Of a stretch of 36,276 nucleotides of DNA, positions 34,475 through 36,276 are shown in pieces. Position numbers and translations under genes: made by a program. This DNA comes from Cyanobium sp. FGCU6 (GTDB taxonomy: Bacteria; Cyanobacteriota; Cyanobacteriia; PCC-6307; Cyanobiaceae). Within the stretch, counting starts at the first letter, position 1. The number at the start of each line of letters is the position of its first letter. The notes under the pieces are model-generated. The model did not search any database, was not told where the DNA came from, and was given only the letters and a program-made list of their open reading frames with translations. Location: positions 1-36,276 of the forward strand of contig JANWUR010000032.1 of assembly GCA_024958655.1 (NCBI GenBank). The letters are read 5' to 3'.

Positions 34475-35887
34475 TCAGATCGTAGACGCCGCCTGCCCAG
34501 GCTTCGCCCGGCCGGTGCGCTGGCTGCCGCTGCCGCAGCGGAGCCGCTGGCGCTGGAGCTTGCGCTGCAGCCGTGCCGTGATCCCCAGCTCGGCGCCGCG
34601 CCAGAGGCGGTCGATCTCCGCTTCGAAGTGGTGCGCCAGCAGGGGGGAATCGAACAGCAGCAGGGTTTCGTCATTGGTGTGGGCGGCCGCCGGACTCCAG
34701 TTGAACGATCCGCCGATCACCCAGCGCCCATCGAGCACCGCCAGTTTGTGGTGCAGCTTGTCGCCGCCGGCCAGCCTGGGCGTGCCCACGCCTTCATGGG
34801 CCTGGCGCCAGGGTCGGTTGCCCTCCTCCAGGCGGCAGTGGTGGTCGGGGAGGCTGGTGCCGAGCAGGTCGAGCACTTCGCTGAAGGAGCGGCTGGCGAA
34901 GCCAGGATCTGCCAGCAGCCGGATCTTCACCTGCCGCTGGCGAAGGGTCGCCAGGCCATTGGCCAGCTCCTGGGAGGAGAGCACGAACAGGGCCAGATCG
35001 AGCCGGCGGCGGCTGAGGGCCAGCCGCTGCTGCAGCCAGCGCAGCCCGTGATGGGGATCCCGGCGGCGATGGGGCGCGAACAGCACCTCCACCATCGTGT
35101 CGCCGACCCGCACCCGCTGGGCGGGGCCGCTCTCCTTGGCCAGGCCGAAGCGGCTGTCGGGCCGCCCGCCGGGGCCGTCGCCCCACATCCGCGCGTGCTC
35201 GGCGGCGAACAGCGAGGCCAGGGCGGCACCCTCGAGCCGCAGCAGGTGGTTCACGTTCCCCCTGGTGCGGGGATCGTCGCCATCGCCGTGGATGCAGGAG
35301 GGGCTGAAGTTGGCCGAGCCCGTGACCACCACGCTGCGATCGGCCACCAGGAACTTGTGATGCATCAGGCCGCTGCCGGCGCTGCCGTCGGCGGTGTCAT
35401 CGAGCAGCGGCACGCCCGCCCGGCGCAGGATCGCCACCGCGTCCCCGTGCCCAAGGGCGCGCAGCTGGGCCACGCGCTGGCGCTGGTGGGGGCTCAGGTC
35501 GATGAGGTGCTGCTCGCTCCAGGGTGTGCTGTAGGTGTTCTCGAGCACCACCTGCACCCGCAGCCCGCGTCGGTGCTGCTCCGCCAGGGCCTCCGCCACC
35601 TTCGGCAGCGAAAGCTCCTGCACCGCCACCAGGATCTCGCGGCGGGCGCCGCGGATCGCTTCGAGGATCAGGGCCTCGAGATCGTCGCCCTGGCGCCAGT
35701 GGCCGCTGAGCGGACTGCGGTAGCGGCTGTCGCCGCGGTGGTTGAAGGCGACCCGGATGCCCGGCGGCAGGGGCAGGGCCGCTGCCGCCGGGCCTTCCAG
35801 ACGGGCGGGGGCGGGCTGGCAGCCCGTGAGCCCCAGCGACAACACGACGCCGGCCATGCAGGCAGCCAGCCACGGGTAATGCGGCAC
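34475..35887 (-). CDS. phospholipase D-like lipoprotein with two HKD motifs
   Basis: A 470-residue protein with a lipoprotein signal ending LGLTGC (acylated Cys23) and two phospholipase D-type catalytic motifs. The first is HHKFLVAD at 176-183, followed by VVVTGSANFS. The second is HHKLAVLD at 379-386, followed by WVIGGSFNWS. Both have the complete HxKx4D set, so an active phosphodiesterase or transphosphatidylase is plausible. Two HKD motifs in one chain is the usual arrangement for PLD, cardiolipin synthase and related enzymes; single-motif nucleases such as Nuc dimerise. Acylation would hold it on the periplasmic side of a membrane, where lipid or released nucleic acid could be the substrate. 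The C-terminus is basic. Confidence 0.88.
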   Translation of the reverse strand: MPHYPWLAACMAGVVLSLGLTGCQPAPARLEGPAAAALPLPPGIRVAFNHRGDSRYRSPLSGHWRQGDDLEALILEAIRGARREILVAVQELSLPKVAEALAEQHRRGLRVQVVLENTYSTPWSEQHLIDLSPHQRQRVAQLRALGHGDAVAILRRAGVPLLDDTADGSAGSGLMHHKFLVADRSVVVTGSANFSPSCIHGDGDDPRTRGNVNHLLRLEGAALASLFAAEHARMWGDGPGGRPDSRFGLAKESGPAQRVRVGDTMVEVLFAPHRRRDPHHGLRWLQQRLALSRRRLDLALFVLSSQELANGLATLRQRQVKIRLLADPGFASRSFSEVLDLLGTSLPDHHCRLEEGNRPWRQAHEGVGTPRLAGGDKLHHKLAVLDGRWVIGGSFNWSPAAAHTNDETLLLFDSPLLAHHFEAEIDRLWRGAELGITARLQRKLQRQRLRCGSGSQRTGRAKPGQAASTI

Positions 35888-35957
35888 GGGGGCCCTGCGG
35901 AGGTCGCCTGCAGGATTCCCCCGGCCGGGCCGTGCGCTGCCGACGCCGCGGGTGGGC

Positions 35958-36176
35958 TCAGTGGTGCCCGGGCATCTCGGAGGTGCGCAGCATGGCTGCG
36001 AACCAGAGGGTGCCGATCACCACGGCCGCCAGCACGCCGGCGCCGATGCCCACCCGCACCATCAGCAGCGGCACCACCAGCGGGAAGAGCAGCGAGCCTG
36101 CAACGGGCGTGGCGGCCACAAACAGCCGCAGGGCACCTCCGGCCGGCGGCCGGGAGGGAGCATTCACAGGATCCAT
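35958..36176 (-). CDS. small two-helix membrane protein
   Basis: A 72-residue protein with a polar N-terminus, two hydrophobic helices (LRLFVAATPVAGSLLFPLVVPLL and VGIGAGVLAAVVIGTLWFAAM) and a short tail ending EMPGHH. The ATG at 36174-36176 overlaps the stop of the preceding gene by one base (TGATG), which favours it over an in-frame GTG at 36185. I do not recognise the family; the pair with the upstream gene looks translationally coupled. Confidence 0.72.
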   Translation of the reverse strand: MDPVNAPSRPPAGGALRLFVAATPVAGSLLFPLVVPLLMVRVGIGAGVLAAVVIGTLWFAAMLRTSEMPGHH

Positions 36177-36276
36177 CAGAACCACTCGGCGACGGCCTGG
36201 TGGGCGGGATTGCTGTGATCCTCGGGGGTGGAGCGCTTGAACTCGAGGGTGATGGAGCGCTTCTGCTCGCCGTCGG
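36176..36276 (-). CDS. unrecognised gene, C-terminal fragment
   Basis: The last 32 codons and stop of a minus-strand gene entering from the right edge. The tail includes KRSITLEFKRSTPEDHSN and ends AVAEWF. The frame is supported by its stop overlapping the start of the next gene as TGATG and by the absence of other explanations for the stretch. I cannot name the protein. Confidence 0.6.
   Translation of the reverse strand, partial: DGEQKRSITLEFKRSTPEDHSNPAHQAVAEWF

Overview
The window is a high-GC, densely packed bacterial chromosome segment that reads as a picocyanobacterium of the Cyanobium/Synechococcus type. The pointers are a thylakoid-type NhaS3-like antiporter, a DUF1400-type exported protein, a cyanobacterial-style porin, a RarA ATPase with a long C-terminal extension, a type III pantothenate kinase next to cysH, and four perfect copies of the cyanobacterial HIP1 decamer (GGCGATCGCC). 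The genus is an inference; no rRNA or photosystem gene is present to fix it.

Layout. 1-5.7 kb is housekeeping: the start of a 1-Cys peroxiredoxin, then HflX GTPase, HAD-like protein and type II NADH dehydrogenase on the minus strand, diverging from cysH-coaX, with a Bcp peroxiredoxin converging on coaX. 5.8-10.5 kb holds a DUF1400-type exported protein, a RarA/MgsA ATPase with a methyltransferase-like tail, a one-helix membrane protein and a CPA2 Na+/H+ antiporter. 10.5-20.2 kb is the largest system: two tandem RND efflux cassettes, each ordered lipoprotein adaptor, RND pump, small two-helix membrane protein. 20.2-22.0 kb carries an Anbu proteasome-like peptidase whose stop overlaps a GlsA-type glutaminase.

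22.0-25.9 kb is a clearly more AT-rich accessory segment with two translationally coupled genes. They encode a large polytopic membrane protein with a coiled coil and two pentapeptide blocks, and a smaller membrane-anchored, cysteine-rich pentapeptide protein. No integrase or transposase is visible. I consider this the best candidate for an undescribed system. 26.0-32.0 kb returns to high GC with a GltS-type glutamate symporter and a run pgm-SulP anion transporter-porin joined by four-base stop/start overlaps.

32.1-36.3 kb contains small exported proteins, a FAD-dependent monooxygenase, a small helical protein, a lipoprotein with two phospholipase D (HKD) motifs, a small two-helix membrane protein and the tail of an unrecognised gene. 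Genes pack tightly in same-strand runs. Several junctions are ATGA overlaps, and three use rarer starts (TTGA twice, CTGA once), so translational coupling seems common. No stretch over about 130 bases lacks a gene, and I saw no CRISPR array, rRNA or complete tRNA.
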